Shown here: positions 47,752-57,713 of the stretch, in pieces | Layout: each line of letters starts with the position of its first letter | How positions within the stretch are numbered: position 1 is the stretch's first letter | Assembly: GCF_000760095.1 (NCBI RefSeq) | Contig: NZ_JNAR01000006.1 | Span: forward strand, 1 to 64,000 | Length of the DNA stretch: 64,000 nt | From: Prochlorococcus marinus str. MIT 9401 | GTDB lineage: Bacteria; Cyanobacteriota; Cyanobacteriia; PCC-6307; Cyanobiaceae | Direction of reading: 5' to 3' | Program-made: the position numbers and the translations under genes | The notes under the pieces: model-generated | Databases searched by the model: none | What the model saw: the letters and a program-made list of their open reading frames with translations, nothing else | What the model was told of the DNA's origin: nothing

Positions 47752-49761
47752 TTGAATTCAGGCGATTTTCAAAAAGCGATACTTTATTTTTTTCTTTTAA
47801 TTAACTTAGGTTCATCAAGTGAAGCTGGTGTTTTTACAAAACTTAGTGATAAAAGATATCCTTCTAATGTTGATATAAATTGGTCAAATTTTTCTAAATC
47901 TACTAATAATAATTCAAAAGTAATTTCTACTATTAATAAAGATAAGTTTGGCTACTTTACAAATCAAAAATTTCAAGATGCAGATGTTCGATTAGTATTA
48001 GCCAATTTATCTAATAATAAAGGGGAATTTGTGATTGAATCGGAAATTCAATCAGAAGAAAATAATATTTTGTTCGCAGAAAGAAATGTCTCAGTCTCTT
48101 ATAAAGGTAAAATTCTTAGGGCTGACAAATTAACATACGATAAATCACAAAAAATTATCAGCGCATTTGGAAATATAACTTTGGTTTTTGGTGACCAAAT
48201 TTTTAAAATGTCTCAACTTGAGTACAATCTCAAAGATGAAACAGGGTATTTGTTAGATGTGAAAGGCACTATTAATTCTGATAATTTAATTACCGATATA
48301 TCCAAAAATTTTAATGACTCAGATATTGAAAAGATTAATCACTTACTAAATTTACAAAAAAAAGAAGTTTTAAATACCCCAAACAAAGTAAATAACTGGA
48401 TTTTTTCTACGAAAAAAATTATTATTGATGGAAATAAATGGAAAAGTAAAAAGGCAATATTTTCTAATGATCTTCTACAGTTTAAACAAGTAAAAATAGT
48501 TATTAATTCATTAGAAGCTTTCTCTTTGAAAAAAGAATTAAGATTTAGATCATCTTTGAATTATTTAGTTTTAGATGAAAATGTTTCCATCCCATTTTGG
48601 CTTGGCAATAGAGCGTTAACTAAATCAGGACAAAATTTTGATTCAAAAAGTAGTTGGACAATTAGTTATGACAATCTAGATAAAGATGGTTTGTTTATTG
48701 GTAGAAAATTTAAATCTATGAATTTAGGAGATGATTTTATTATAGATTTTGAACCACAATTTTTCATTCAACGTTCACTAAAGGGACATACAAAAAGTTT
48801 CGTAAAGAAAGGAGATTTAATAACCAGTGAAAAGGTAAAAAGAGATACTCATATGTCTGATTATTTTGGTTTTGAATCTAAATTAAAAGGTAAAATAAAT
48901 TCTTGGAATATTGAAATAGATAATCAAATAAACTCTCTAGATACAAATAAATTTTCTGATGCGCTTAGATTTAAATCTATTTTGAATAAAGAAATTAATT
49001 TTTTGAATGCTAAATGGGATAAAAGTTTTTACGGGGTTTATCGAGATAGAGTATGGAATGGTTCATTAGGGGAAGCTGAAATTTATTTAGGGTATGGTTC
49101 GCAATTAGAAAAAAAACATACTTGGGAAGTAAATGGCACTACTAATACTGAAGTTTTCTCTTTTGGTCTAGCGCATTTGAAAGGAGAGCAGTTGAGCAGT
49201 AAAAACTTAGTTGATAGTTTTAAAGGTAATTTGTTTTACTCCTTGGATAAAAACACTCCATTAAGTATTGATAAACCGAAAAATAAAATTATTGATACTT
49301 CCTATGAGTATATCTATGAGCCAATTAATAAAGGACTTAGTCTAAATACAAGAATTGCATCATTATATTCTTTTTATGATAATGGAAAACATCAAGAATA
49401 TATTGGCTTTGGTTTAGGTCCTGAGTTAATTTTAGGGGATTTCAAAGCTAAAACTTTTGACTATACAAGGATTAGTATTTTCCCATTTTATAAATTTAAA
49501 AGCGGAGAAAGTGTATTTAAATTTGATCAAATTTCTGACAAATTTACCCTAAATATTGGTTTTGATCAACAAATTTTTGGACCAATTATTCTTAAGAGTA
49601 ATGGAACATTAAACTTAGATGGTAATTCAGATGATTACGGAGAATTTATAGATTCTAAAATTTCTGTTAATTGGAAAAAAAGATCCTATGAATTTGGTAT
49701 TTTTTATCAGCCTCATAATCAATCAGGAGGTATTTCTTTTAGTCTCTATGGATTTAAATAG
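47752..49761 (+). CDS. DUF3769 outer-membrane protein, LptD/OstA-like
   Basis: 669 residues with an N-terminal signal-like helix (ILYFFLLINLGSSSEA), an OstA-type beta jellyroll (about 100-165: ENNILFAERNVSVSYKGKIL, ADKLTYDKSQKIISAFGNI), and a long C-terminal beta-barrel region of alternating aromatic strands ending in SFSLYGF. This layout suits lipopolysaccharide insertion at the outer membrane. The cyanobacterial version is known as DUF3769. The start is TTG at 47752. Confidence 0.8.
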   Translation: MNSGDFQKAILYFFLLINLGSSSEAGVFTKLSDKRYPSNVDINWSNFSKSTNNNSKVISTINKDKFGYFTNQKFQDADVRLVLANLSNNKGEFVIESEIQSEENNILFAERNVSVSYKGKILRADKLTYDKSQKIISAFGNITLVFGDQIFKMSQLEYNLKDETGYLLDVKGTINSDNLITDISKNFNDSDIEKINHLLNLQKKEVLNTPNKVNNWIFSTKKIIIDGNKWKSKKAIFSNDLLQFKQVKIVINSLEAFSLKKELRFRSSLNYLVLDENVSIPFWLGNRALTKSGQNFDSKSSWTISYDNLDKDGLFIGRKFKSMNLGDDFIIDFEPQFFIQRSLKGHTKSFVKKGDLITSEKVKRDTHMSDYFGFESKLKGKINSWNIEIDNQINSLDTNKFSDALRFKSILNKEINFLNAKWDKSFYGVYRDRVWNGSLGEAEIYLGYGSQLEKKHTWEVNGTTNTEVFSFGLAHLKGEQLSSKNLVDSFKGNLFYSLDKNTPLSIDKPKNKIIDTSYEYIYEPINKGLSLNTRIASLYSFYDNGKHQEYIGFGLGPELILGDFKAKTFDYTRISIFPFYKFKSGESVFKFDQISDKFTLNIGFDQQIFGPIILKSNGTLNLDGNSDDYGEFIDSKISVNWKKRSYEFGIFYQPHNQSGGISFSLYGFK

Positions 49762-50385
49762 CTATGAAATATTAGTATTGAATTTTATATAGGGTAATTG
49801 ATTAAATTTATTTTCTATTAAAATTTTATTATCAAGTAGTGTTGATGTAGCATCCCATTCTCCAGATAAAAACATTTTTCTTGAGCTTTCCTTGATCTCA
49901 AGATTGAAATTTAAATCTTTTGATTGTGCTGATAAATTTTTAAGATCGATTTCTAAGAATAAAGATTGATTATCACAATAGTTTTGTATTTCTTCTATGG
50001 ATTTTTTAGGTAGCGTAAAACATGGAATTCCTATAGCAATACAGTTACTGTAAAAAATGTCAGCGAAACTCTCGCCTATGATTGCTTTTATACCCCATCT
50101 CATAAGGGCTTGGGGGGCATGTTCTCTGCTGGAACCACATCCAAAATTGCTATTAACAACTAGTATTGAGGCATATTTGTTTTCCTCTAGATCAAAAGGA
50201 TGATTTCCTTTTAAAGTTTTTCTATCATCCTCAAAAACAGATTCACCCAATGAATCAAAGTTAACACATTTCAAAAAACGCGCTGGAATTATCCGATCTG
50301 TATCAATGTCGTTACCAATCAAGGAGATACATTTCCCGTTCATATTTGAAATTTTTCCGATTGGTGGGGTGAACTCTGATTTCAT
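49762..50385 (-). CDS. leuD: 3-isopropylmalate dehydratase small subunit
   Basis: With LeuC it isomerises 2- to 3-isopropylmalate in leucine synthesis. The 207 residues show GNDIDTDRIIPARFLK and the swivel-domain signature NFGCGSSREHAPQALMRWGI. The gene starts inside the leuC stop (TGATG overlap of one base), so translation is probably coupled. It abuts the convergent DUF3769 gene. Confidence 0.96.
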   Translation of the reverse strand: MKSEFTPPIGKISNMNGKCISLIGNDIDTDRIIPARFLKCVNFDSLGESVFEDDRKTLKGNHPFDLEENKYASILVVNSNFGCGSSREHAPQALMRWGIKAIIGESFADIFYSNCIAIGIPCFTLPKKSIEEIQNYCDNQSLFLEIDLKNLSAQSKDLNFNLEIKESSRKMFLSGEWDATSTLLDNKILIENKFNQLPYIKFNTNIS

Positions 50386-51791
50386 CAGTTAATAAATTCT
50401 CTAACATCACTGACTTTGCCATTAATTGCAGCAGCAGCAACCATTGCTGGACTCATGAGCAGTGTTCTTCCACTGGGAGATCCTTGCCTACCCTTAAAAT
50501 TTCTATTACTAGAACTAGCACTAACTTGATTACCTATTAGCTTATCTGAATTCATTGCTAAACACATTGAGCAGCCAGGCTCTCTCCATTGAAATCCAGA
50601 ATCCTTAAATATCTGATCAAGACCTTCTTGTTTTGCTTCAGTGGCTACTTTTTCTGAACCGGGAACTGCAAATGCTTTGACATTCTTGGATACTTTTTTG
50701 CCTTTTAATACTTTAGCTGCAACTCTTAAGTCACTGATTCTTCCATTTGTGCAACTACCTATGAAACAAACGTCTACAGGAGTATCTTTTATTAATTGTC
50801 CAGGCTTGAAACTCATATATTCATAAGCCTCTTCTGCAACTAATTTATCATTTGGGGATAATTCATCTAAAAGAGGGATTTGTTGATTAATGCTTATACT
50901 TTGACCGGGAGTAATCCCCCAGGTTACAGTTGGCTCTACCTTAGAAGCATCTAATTTAATTACGTCATCATAAATTGAATTTTGATCGCTTTTTAACGAT
51001 TCCCACCATCTAAGCGCTATATCCCAATGCTCATTTTTTGGAGCATATAATTTATCTTTAATGTAACTAAAGGTCTTTTCATCAGGGTTGATGTAGCCGC
51101 ATCTTGCTCCTCCTTCAATAGACATATTGCATATCGTCATCCTTTCTTCCATTGATAATTCATGTATCGCAGGTCCTGCGAATTCATATGCAAAACCTAC
51201 TCCTGCCTTTACACCAAGTTTATTAATTATATGAAGGACTAAATCCTTAGCATAAACACCCTTAGATAATTTATTGTCACACCAAATCTGCCTCACTTTC
51301 AATTTGTTCATGGCTAAGGTTTGGGTAGCAAGAACATCTCTCACTTGACTTGTACCTATACCAAAAGCAATTGACCCAAAAGCTCCATGAGTTGAAGTAT
51401 GAGAATCTCCGCAAGCAATTGTCATTCCTGGCTGAGTTAGGCCTAATTCCGGTGCTACTACATGAACTATTCCTTGATTACCACTACCAATATTAAAAAA
51501 TCTTATTTTATGTTCTAAGCAATTCTTCTCAAGTGTTTCAATCATCTGTTCAGCGAGATTATCTTTGAAGGGCCTGCTTTGATTATCTGTTGGCACAATA
51601 TGATCAACAGTGGCAACAGTTCTATCAGGGAATTTTACTTTTAATTTTTTGTCCTTTAAAGCACCAAATGCTTGAGGACTCGTTACTTCATGGATAAGGT
51701 GAAGACCAATAAATACTTGATCAGATCCTCCAGGAAGACTTGAAACCTTATGTAAATCCCAAACTTTATCAAATAGGGTATCTTGACTCAA
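50385..51791 (-). CDS. leuC: 3-isopropylmalate dehydratase large subunit
   Basis: An aconitase-family [4Fe-4S] enzyme of 468 residues. Cluster cysteines lie in [12 protein letters not shown] and [11 protein letters not shown]; substrate motifs include [12 protein letters not shown] and [17 protein letters not shown]. The start is TTG at 51789-51791 for [14 protein letters not shown]. It lies upstream of leuD and 13 bp after cinA. Confidence 0.97.
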   Translation of the reverse strand: MSQDTLFDKVWDLHKVSSLPGGSDQVFIGLHLIHEVTSPQAFGALKDKKLKVKFPDRTVATVDHIVPTDNQSRPFKDNLAEQMIETLEKNCLEHKIRFFNIGSGNQGIVHVVAPELGLTQPGMTIACGDSHTSTHGAFGSIAFGIGTSQVRDVLATQTLAMNKLKVRQIWCDNKLSKGVYAKDLVLHIINKLGVKAGVGFAYEFAGPAIHELSMEERMTICNMSIEGGARCGYINPDEKTFSYIKDKLYAPKNEHWDIALRWWESLKSDQNSIYDDVIKLDASKVEPTVTWGITPGQSISINQQIPLLDELSPNDKLVAEEAYEYMSFKPGQLIKDTPVDVCFIGSCTNGRISDLRVAAKVLKGKKVSKNVKAFAVPGSEKVATEAKQEGLDQIFKDSGFQWREPGCSMCLAMNSDKLIGNQVSASSSNRNFKGRQGSPSGRTLLMSPAMVAAAAINGKVSDVREFIN

Positions 51792-51804
51792 TTTGTAAAA
51801 ATAG

Positions 51805-53079
51805 TTACTTACTATTCGATAATAGGATTAATCGGAGGCTGTTCAAACACACATTTACACTTAGTCTTTGAATTTCTATTCGATTTCGTGTTGAGTTAAA
51901 TAGTTTTTTTATATTAGTTATATGATTATTCGGTCCTGAAATTGACATATAGACAAGTCCAACCGGTTTATCTTGACTGCCTCCGTTAGGACCAGCTATT
52001 CCACTAATTGCTATTGCCCAATCTGCTCTTAATTTCTCTTTTACATTAATTGCCATGGCCTCACAAACTTCTTCAGAAACAGCTCCATATTTTGTAAGCT
52101 TTTCTTTAGAAATATTTAATAATGAATTTTTTAGTTCATTACTATAGGAAACAATACTACCTTTAAAAACTTGAGATGAGCCTGATATTGAGGTTAGTGA
52201 TGAAGATAGAAGGCCTCCGGTGCAGGATTCAGCAAAAACAATAGTTTCGTTCCTCTTGGTTAATTCTTTTATTAAAACGCTAGGAAGAGTATCGTTATCC
52301 TCTCCAAAAATATATTTTGAAAAATCTTTTTTTAATTTTTCTTTAATAGGTTTAATTATATTTTTTGCTTCTAGGTCGTTCTTAGCTCGCGCGGTGATTC
52401 TGAGTTTAACCTCTCCTAAGTTTGCGTATGGAGCAACGGTAGGGTTTTTAAGATTTAATAGATCATTAATTTTTTCAGCAACGTTTGATTCTCCAATACC
52501 CGCAAATTTAAGAGTATTTGAAAAAAAGGAATAATTATCTGAGAATTTGGTTTTAATGAAATCATACGCAGTCTCTTCCCACATAGTTTTCATTTCACTG
52601 GGTACTCCTGGGAAAGTAAGGATAGTAAAATCTTTTACTGGTTCCCAAATCATTCCTGGGGCCGTGCCCCTAGGGTTATTAATAATTTGAGCATTTTCTG
52701 GGAAGAAACATTGTTTCCTTAAGCTGGAGGAATCGTCCTTGAGCTTTGAGTTAGAAAGTTTTTGTTTAATTTCATCCCATAAAAGCGGTCTTTCAAAAAG
52801 AGATACATTAAAAGATTTGGCTATTGCTTCAGTAGTTAAGTCATCTGGGGTGGGTCCCAAGCCACCAGTTGTAATTAAAAGATTACTTCTTTTCGATATT
52901 TCTTGAATTACTTTTATAATTCGATCACAATTATCACCGACAGTTGATTGCCTAAAGTGATTTAAGCCTAATTGAGATAACTGTTCAGAAATCCATTGAG
53001 CATTTGTATTGATAATATTTCCTAAGAGTAGCTCTGTTCCGATAGAAAGAATTTCAACTCCCTTGGAGTTAGGACTCAT
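51805..53079 (-). CDS. cinA: CinA-family protein
   Basis: 424 residues. The N-terminal MoaB/MogA-like domain ([38 protein letters not shown]) is often an ADP-ribose pyrophosphatase. The C-terminal CinA domain ([40 protein letters not shown]) is an NMN amidohydrolase in characterised members. Both domains are complete. It overlaps glyA by 4 bp (ATGA), indicating coupling. Confidence 0.94.
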   Translation of the reverse strand: MSPNSKGVEILSIGTELLLGNIINTNAQWISEQLSQLGLNHFRQSTVGDNCDRIIKVIQEISKRSNLLITTGGLGPTPDDLTTEAIAKSFNVSLFERPLLWDEIKQKLSNSKLKDDSSSLRKQCFFPENAQIINNPRGTAPGMIWEPVKDFTILTFPGVPSEMKTMWEETAYDFIKTKFSDNYSFFSNTLKFAGIGESNVAEKINDLLNLKNPTVAPYANLGEVKLRITARAKNDLEAKNIIKPIKEKLKKDFSKYIFGEDNDTLPSVLIKELTKRNETIVFAESCTGGLLSSSLTSISGSSQVFKGSIVSYSNELKNSLLNISKEKLTKYGAVSEEVCEAMAINVKEKLRADWAIAISGIAGPNGGSQDKPVGLVYMSISGPNNHITNIKKLFNSTRNRIEIQRLSVNVCLNSLRLILLSNSK

Positions 53080-54347
53080 TTAATTGATGCTTCAAGTTTG
53101 CCTTCATAAAGAGGAAAACGATTACATAAGGTTAATACTCTCTCTTTACATTGACTTTCAATCAGTGAATCGTCTGGGTTAAGTAATCTATCAGCAATAA
53201 TTTCGCCAACTTCAGCAAAAGCATCCTCATTAAAGCCTCTAGTAGTTAAAGCAGCAGTTCCCAACCTTAGTCCGCTGGTTACAAAAGGTGATTCAGGGTC
53301 AAATGGAACAGTATTTTTATTTGCAGTGATATTCACTTCACTTACAAGTAAATCAGCAATCTTACCAGTCATATTGATACTTCTTAAATCGAGTAAAACA
53401 ATATGATTATCAGTGCCTCCACTAACGATATTAATACCTCTATTTATTAAAGTTGAAGCTAGAACTTTTGCATTTTTTATTACTTGTTGGGAATAATTAA
53501 CGAAATCTGGCTGCAAGGCTTCTCCAAATGCAACTGCTTTAGCTGCAATTATATGTTCGAGGGGCCCACCCTGAGTTCCAGGGAAAACAGATTTATCAAA
53601 TTTCTTTCCAAATTCTGCATCTTTACACAAGATAAGTCCGCCTCTAGGACCTCTTAATGTTTTATGAGTAGTTGTGGTTACTACATCACAATATGGTATC
53701 GGATTTGGGTGAAGTTTACTTGCTACAAGACCGGCGATGTGTGCAATATCAGCCATTAAGAATGCACCAACTTCATCTGCAATATTTCTAAATGACTCAA
53801 AATCGATTGTTCTTGGATAAGCAGAATATCCACATATGATTAATTTTGGTTTTGTTTCAAGTGCTATCTCTCTTATCTCATCAAAATTTAATTCACTAGT
53901 TTCTTTATTTACACCATAGTGAACTGCATTGAACCATTTACCACTCATATTTACTGGAGACCCATGAGTTAGGTGTCCACCATGAGATAAATCCATCCCC
54001 ATGATTGTGTCGCCAGGTTTAAGTAGACTTAGGAAAACAGCAGCATTTGCTTGCGCTCCACTATGGGGTTGAACATTAGCCCAATTTGCATTAAATAATT
54101 TTTTCGCTCTTTGAATAGCTAATTCTTCGATTTCATCAACAAATTCACATCCCCCGTAATATCTTTTTTGTGGTAATCCCTCGGCATATTTATTTGTAAG
54201 TACGGAACCTTGAGCCTGCATAACGGCAATTGATGCGAAATTTTCGCTTGCGATTAACTCAAGATGAGTTTCCTGCCTATTTTTTTCAGAGTTAATAAAA
54301 TTTGATATTACTGGATCTCTATCTTTTAGATTTTGAAGGATATTCAT
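53076..54347 (-). CDS. glyA: Serine hydroxymethyltransferase
   Basis: A PLP enzyme that interconverts serine and glycine and supplies one-carbon units. The 423-residue sequence has [28 protein letters not shown], the PLP Lys in [15 protein letters not shown] and [16 protein letters not shown] start. Downstream cinA starts inside its stop codon. tRNA-Arg lies 77 bp upstream on the same strand. Confidence 0.98.
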   Translation of the reverse strand: MNILQNLKDRDPVISNFINSEKNRQETHLELIASENFASIAVMQAQGSVLTNKYAEGLPQKRYYGGCEFVDEIEELAIQRAKKLFNANWANVQPHSGAQANAAVFLSLLKPGDTIMGMDLSHGGHLTHGSPVNMSGKWFNAVHYGVNKETSELNFDEIREIALETKPKLIICGYSAYPRTIDFESFRNIADEVGAFLMADIAHIAGLVASKLHPNPIPYCDVVTTTTHKTLRGPRGGLILCKDAEFGKKFDKSVFPGTQGGPLEHIIAAKAVAFGEALQPDFVNYSQQVIKNAKVLASTLINRGINIVSGGTDNHIVLLDLRSINMTGKIADLLVSEVNITANKNTVPFDPESPFVTSGLRLGTAALTTRGFNEDAFAEVGEIIADRLLNPDDSLIESQCKERVLTLCNRFPLYEGKLEASIK

Positions 54348-54424
54348 TGAATTTGATAAGTAATAACCATAATATAGACGATATTTTTTAGAAAAATATA
54401 AAAAGAATATTTCAGAATTTTAAA

Positions 54425-54498
54425 CGCGCCTGGAGAGATTCGAACTCCCGACACCCTGATCCGTAGTCAGGTGCTCTAATCCACTGAGCTACAGGCGC
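54425..54498 (-). tRNA. tRNA-Arg (ACG)
   Basis: A 74-base cloverleaf. On the minus strand acceptor GCGCCTG (54498-54492) pairs with CAGGCGC (54432-54426), discriminator G. The anticodon stem CCTGA/TCAGG encloses CTACGGA, which gives anticodon ACG. The T arm CGGGAGTTCGAATCTCTCC is typical. CCA is not encoded. Confidence 0.97.
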
Positions 54499-54584
54499 AT
54501 AATTATGTAATATCTCTGTTTCAGGGTCTCTTAGTCAACTAGATTTCGGGTAAAATATCTATTATTAACAATCTAATTATTAAT

Positions 54585-54836
54585 ATGCCTATAAAGTGGT
54601 ACGGAAATGGTGACTCAGAAGATCCTATCTATAAACATTTTTCTCGAATAGTAAATTTTGTTATTCACTGCATGATATTTACTGCGATTGTAAGTGGTAC
54701 GTGGCTTTTAAAGGAGATTAAATATGAAATCAGCTACTTTAGTAATTTTGCAATTGTCTGGTCAGTTCTTTTGGTCTCCCATTTACTTTTCGTAATTATA
54801 AAAAAACCTAAAGATACTTCAAAACAATCAACTTAA
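54585..54836 (+). CDS. Small two-helix membrane protein
   Basis: 83 residues with two predicted transmembrane helices (about 24-44 and 53-72) and a lysine-rich tail. I do not recognise the family with confidence. It lies between tRNA-Arg and the DUF3181 gene (14-bp gap) and is probably co-transcribed with the latter. ATG start; no other motif. Confidence 0.72.
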   Translation: MPIKWYGNGDSEDPIYKHFSRIVNFVIHCMIFTAIVSGTWLLKEIKYEISYFSNFAIVWSVLLVSHLLFVIIKKPKDTSKQST

Positions 54837-54850
54837 ATTAATTTCTATTT

Positions 54851-55135
54851 ATGGACTCTCAGATAAGTATAAGTGATCTAGAAAATGTTATTTCCGAAAA
54901 GGTTTTTATAAAAATAGAAAAGTGGAATTTGTATCTTGGAGACGCTGGACTAGCTAGGCATCTTGCTATTGAATGTATCAGCAATAAAGATCAAAGTCCA
55001 TTGGAGGCTGCAAAATTAAGTCTGAAAGCAATAAATGTAAAAGTAGGTGATGGTGTTAATAGTATTCCACTGATTAATTTAATCACTAAATCACAAATTC
55101 TAGAATTAGAAGAGATTTTGGAAAGCTTTTTTTAA
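54851..55135 (+). CDS. DUF3181 family protein
   Basis: 94 residues, soluble, mixed alpha/beta. It contains IEKWNLYLGDAGLARHLAIE and a C-terminal ILELEEILESFF helix, matching the cyanobacterial family I recall as DUF3181. No function is known to me. It is convergent with murJ (3-bp gap). Confidence 0.78.
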   Translation: MDSQISISDLENVISEKVFIKIEKWNLYLGDAGLARHLAIECISNKDQSPLEAAKLSLKAINVKVGDGVNSIPLINLITKSQILELEEILESFF

Positions 55136-55138
55136 AAA

Positions 55139-56722
55139 CTAAATCTCTTTTTTTGAAACTTTGAATTTATTTACTTTAAATAATTTTGTAAGTAAAAAAT
55201 AAATCACAAAAAAAGTTAGAGTTCCAAATATTAATATTAAAAATTCTGAAAGATTTGAATTGAAGTTATTAGTAGTTTGGAGGATAGTAAAACAAAGCGT
55301 GCTGTCTATAAATGCTGCTAATGACATGAGGCTAATTTTCCTCAATAAATCCAAGTTAGGTAAATCGATATCTTCATTTCGTAGATTAAAAGAAAGCAAA
55401 ATACAGACTATAAGGTTGACTATTACTGAAGAAAAGATTATTCCCACAACTCCGAAATTATATGGAGAAAGATTCCCAAAATTCTTAATTGGGGCACCAA
55501 TTAAAAACCAATCAAAAAAAATATTAAAAATTATCCCTGCAAATGAAGACTTAAAAGGGAATTTTGTTTTTTCTATTGAATAGTAAGTTCTTACTAATAA
55601 ATCTCTATAAAGATAAAATGGTATGCCAACTGCATAAGCAATTAATATATTTTTTACTTTTAAAGTTGCTGAATAATCAAAAGATCCTCTTTGAAAAACT
55701 AATTGTACGATTTGATTATTGAATGTTATGAAAAATCCTGTTAAAAAAATAGCTGTTAAGAAACAGTACTCTATCCCAGATATCAATTTTTTTTGGAGAC
55801 CTCTTTTGTCTTTTTCGCTTCTTAATTTAGAAAATTTTGGAAGTAATGGCAGAATCAAGGAGTTAGATAATATGCCTAAGGGGGCTTGTATAAGAAAGTT
55901 TCCGTAAGCTAGTCCAGATGCTGCGCCTTGAAAACTTGAAGCGAAAAACATATCGATAAAAACATTAATTTGACTTAAACCTGATGAGATAGATGCTGGA
56001 ATAATTAGTTTAAAAATTCTCCTCTCTTCATCTTTATATAAATTGAAGGTTGACTCTAATCTCAAGAGACCAATTTTTTTTATTTCCCAAATTTGAACAA
56101 CAAACTGAATTAAAGTTCCTGTCAAAGTTGCAAATGCCAGTAATCCCGTATAAGCAAAGAAATTAGAAGATGTATTTTCTTGGTTGAAAATCCAACTAAA
56201 TAAAATAAAAAAAATAATAGTTACGCTTGTTATTGCAGGACTTATACTTGATAAAAAGAATTTTCTTTGGGAATTTAAGGCGCCAAAACTTAAACCTATG
56301 AAGCCGGATAAAGGGATGCAAGGTGTAAGTATTTGTAATTGGTAAGTGGCAATAGATTTTGCTTCATAACTTAAATTCGGGGCCAATAAATCAATTAGTA
56401 AACTGGAATTTGAGTAAATCAATATGGCTAAAATTATTAATAATATTGAGAGTTTTATGCTTACTTGAGTTAAAATAATCCCTCCATTTTTTTTGTTAAG
56501 CGGAGTTAAAACTGCAACCACTGCGTTATGCAAGGGACCATTAATACCCCCAATGATTATTAGCAAAAAACCAGGAATTATATATGCATAATTAAACGCG
56601 TCGTACGTTACACCAACCCCAAAAGCAGCAGCTATAAATATTTGTCTTATACATCCAGCTAATTTACTTAGACTAGTACCAAACGAAATTGAAAAAACAT
56701 TATTTTTTAAAAATGAATGCAT
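55139..56722 (-). CDS. murJ: Lipid II flippase MurJ
   Basis: A MOP-superfamily flippase for peptidoglycan precursor export with about 14 transmembrane helices. The N-terminus SLSKLAGCIRQIFIAAAFGV carries the conserved arginine helix, and NGPLHNAVVAVLTPL and QAPLGILSNSLILPLLPKFS are typical MurJ segments. The ATG at 56720-56722 (527 residues) is preferred; a TTG 13 codons upstream (56761) would add a charged leader. Divergent from sfsA. Confidence 0.9.
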   Translation of the reverse strand: MHSFLKNNVFSISFGTSLSKLAGCIRQIFIAAAFGVGVTYDAFNYAYIIPGFLLIIIGGINGPLHNAVVAVLTPLNKKNGGIILTQVSIKLSILLIILAILIYSNSSLLIDLLAPNLSYEAKSIATYQLQILTPCIPLSGFIGLSFGALNSQRKFFLSSISPAITSVTIIFFILFSWIFNQENTSSNFFAYTGLLAFATLTGTLIQFVVQIWEIKKIGLLRLESTFNLYKDEERRIFKLIIPASISSGLSQINVFIDMFFASSFQGAASGLAYGNFLIQAPLGILSNSLILPLLPKFSKLRSEKDKRGLQKKLISGIEYCFLTAIFLTGFFITFNNQIVQLVFQRGSFDYSATLKVKNILIAYAVGIPFYLYRDLLVRTYYSIEKTKFPFKSSFAGIIFNIFFDWFLIGAPIKNFGNLSPYNFGVVGIIFSSVIVNLIVCILLSFNLRNEDIDLPNLDLLRKISLMSLAAFIDSTLCFTILQTTNNFNSNLSEFLILIFGTLTFFVIYFLLTKLFKVNKFKVSKKEI

Positions 56723-56792
56723 TTGGAATGGTCTAAATTTTTCAATAAGTTTAAGTTTCAATTATATTTGATTTCTAACCAACGACATATTT

Positions 56793-57533
56793 ATGAATGA
56801 TCGGTTAATTGATTTTGATCCATTAATTGAAGGGGTTTTAATTAAAAGGTATAAAAGGTTTCTCGCAGATATTGAATTAGAGAGTGGAGAGGTAGTAACT
56901 GCTCATTGTGCTAACACGGGCCCAATGAAGGGACTTTTGAGTGAGGGAGCAAAAGTAAGAATAAGTGTTTCTTCTTCTTTAAAAAGAAAATTACCTTTTA
57001 CTTGGGAACAGATATGTGTTCTTAATGCAAAAAATGAGGAAGTTTGGGTAGGTATTAATACTCTATTCGCAAACAAGTTAATCAAAAAGGTTATTGAGAA
57101 AAATCTTTTAATAGAAACAATAGGTGAAATAGAGACAATCAAATCTGAAGTGCCCTACGGAAAAGATAAAAAAAGCAGAATTGACTTTTTTTTAACCCCA
57201 AAATCTTCAAATCCTGATAAACGTAACATTTACATAGAGGTTAAAAATACGACTTGGATTAAAGAAAATGTAGCTCTATTCCCAGATACAGTAACGAAAA
57301 GAGGTCAAAAACACCTCATTGAATTAAAGGAATTAATTCCTGAAAGTAAAAGTGTTTTGGTACTTTGTATTACGAGAAAAGATGCTTGTTTTTTTGCACC
57401 TGGAGATGATGCAGATCCCTTATACGGCAATCTTTTTAGAGAATCTTTAAGTGCAGGATTGATAACTATCCCATGTTCCTTCGAATTTCATAAAGACCAC
57501 GTATCATGGAAAGGGATAAAACCTTTGAAATAA
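56793..57533 (+). CDS. sfsA: SfsA-family nuclease-like protein
   Basis: 246 residues. SfsA (sugar fermentation stimulation protein) has an OB-fold and a restriction-endonuclease-like fold. The signatures [28 protein letters not shown] and [16 protein letters not shown] are visible; Asp of SRIDF and Glu-X-Lys of IEVK form the nuclease-type metal site. The physiological substrate is uncertain. ATG start. Confidence 0.92.
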   Translation: MNDRLIDFDPLIEGVLIKRYKRFLADIELESGEVVTAHCANTGPMKGLLSEGAKVRISVSSSLKRKLPFTWEQICVLNAKNEEVWVGINTLFANKLIKKVIEKNLLIETIGEIETIKSEVPYGKDKKSRIDFFLTPKSSNPDKRNIYIEVKNTTWIKENVALFPDTVTKRGQKHLIELKELIPESKSVLVLCITRKDACFFAPGDDADPLYGNLFRESLSAGLITIPCSFEFHKDHVSWKGIKPLK

Positions 57534-57616
57534 ATATAATCTTGAAATTTTAAAACTCCCAAAAAAAAAATTTTTTAATTTAACAGATATATTTTTAGGA
57601 TGCAACTATAAAATTG

Positions 57617-57630
57617 GTAACAACGACTAC
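57617..57630 (+). promoter_or_regulatory. NtcA box upstream of amt1
   Basis: GTA-N8-TAC (GTAACAACGACTAC) matches the core NtcA recognition sequence exactly and lies 84 bp before the amt1 ATG. A canonical -10 at the usual 22-base spacing is not seen, so the promoter geometry is uncertain. Confidence 0.7.
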
Positions 57631-57671
57631 TAGACACTAATTAGTTTTTTGAGCAAAATTGAAAATGAAAG

Positions 57672-57694
57672 AAAACAGCACAAACTGTTTTTTT
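57672..57694 (+). terminator. Terminator-like hairpin in the amt1 leader
   Basis: AAAACAG (57672-57678) pairs with CTGTTTT (57685-57691) across a six-base loop and runs into a T-tract. It lies between the NtcA box and the amt1 ATG (57714), so it could attenuate or stabilise the leader mRNA. The stem is AT-rich and may be weak. Confidence 0.4.
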
Positions 57695-57713
57695 GCAGAT
57701 CTAATTTTTTTTT

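Noticed and set aside
57653-57659. Candidate -10 element for amt1 at 22-base spacing from the NtcA box
   Set aside because: The bases there do not fit TAnnnT, so no class II promoter was called.
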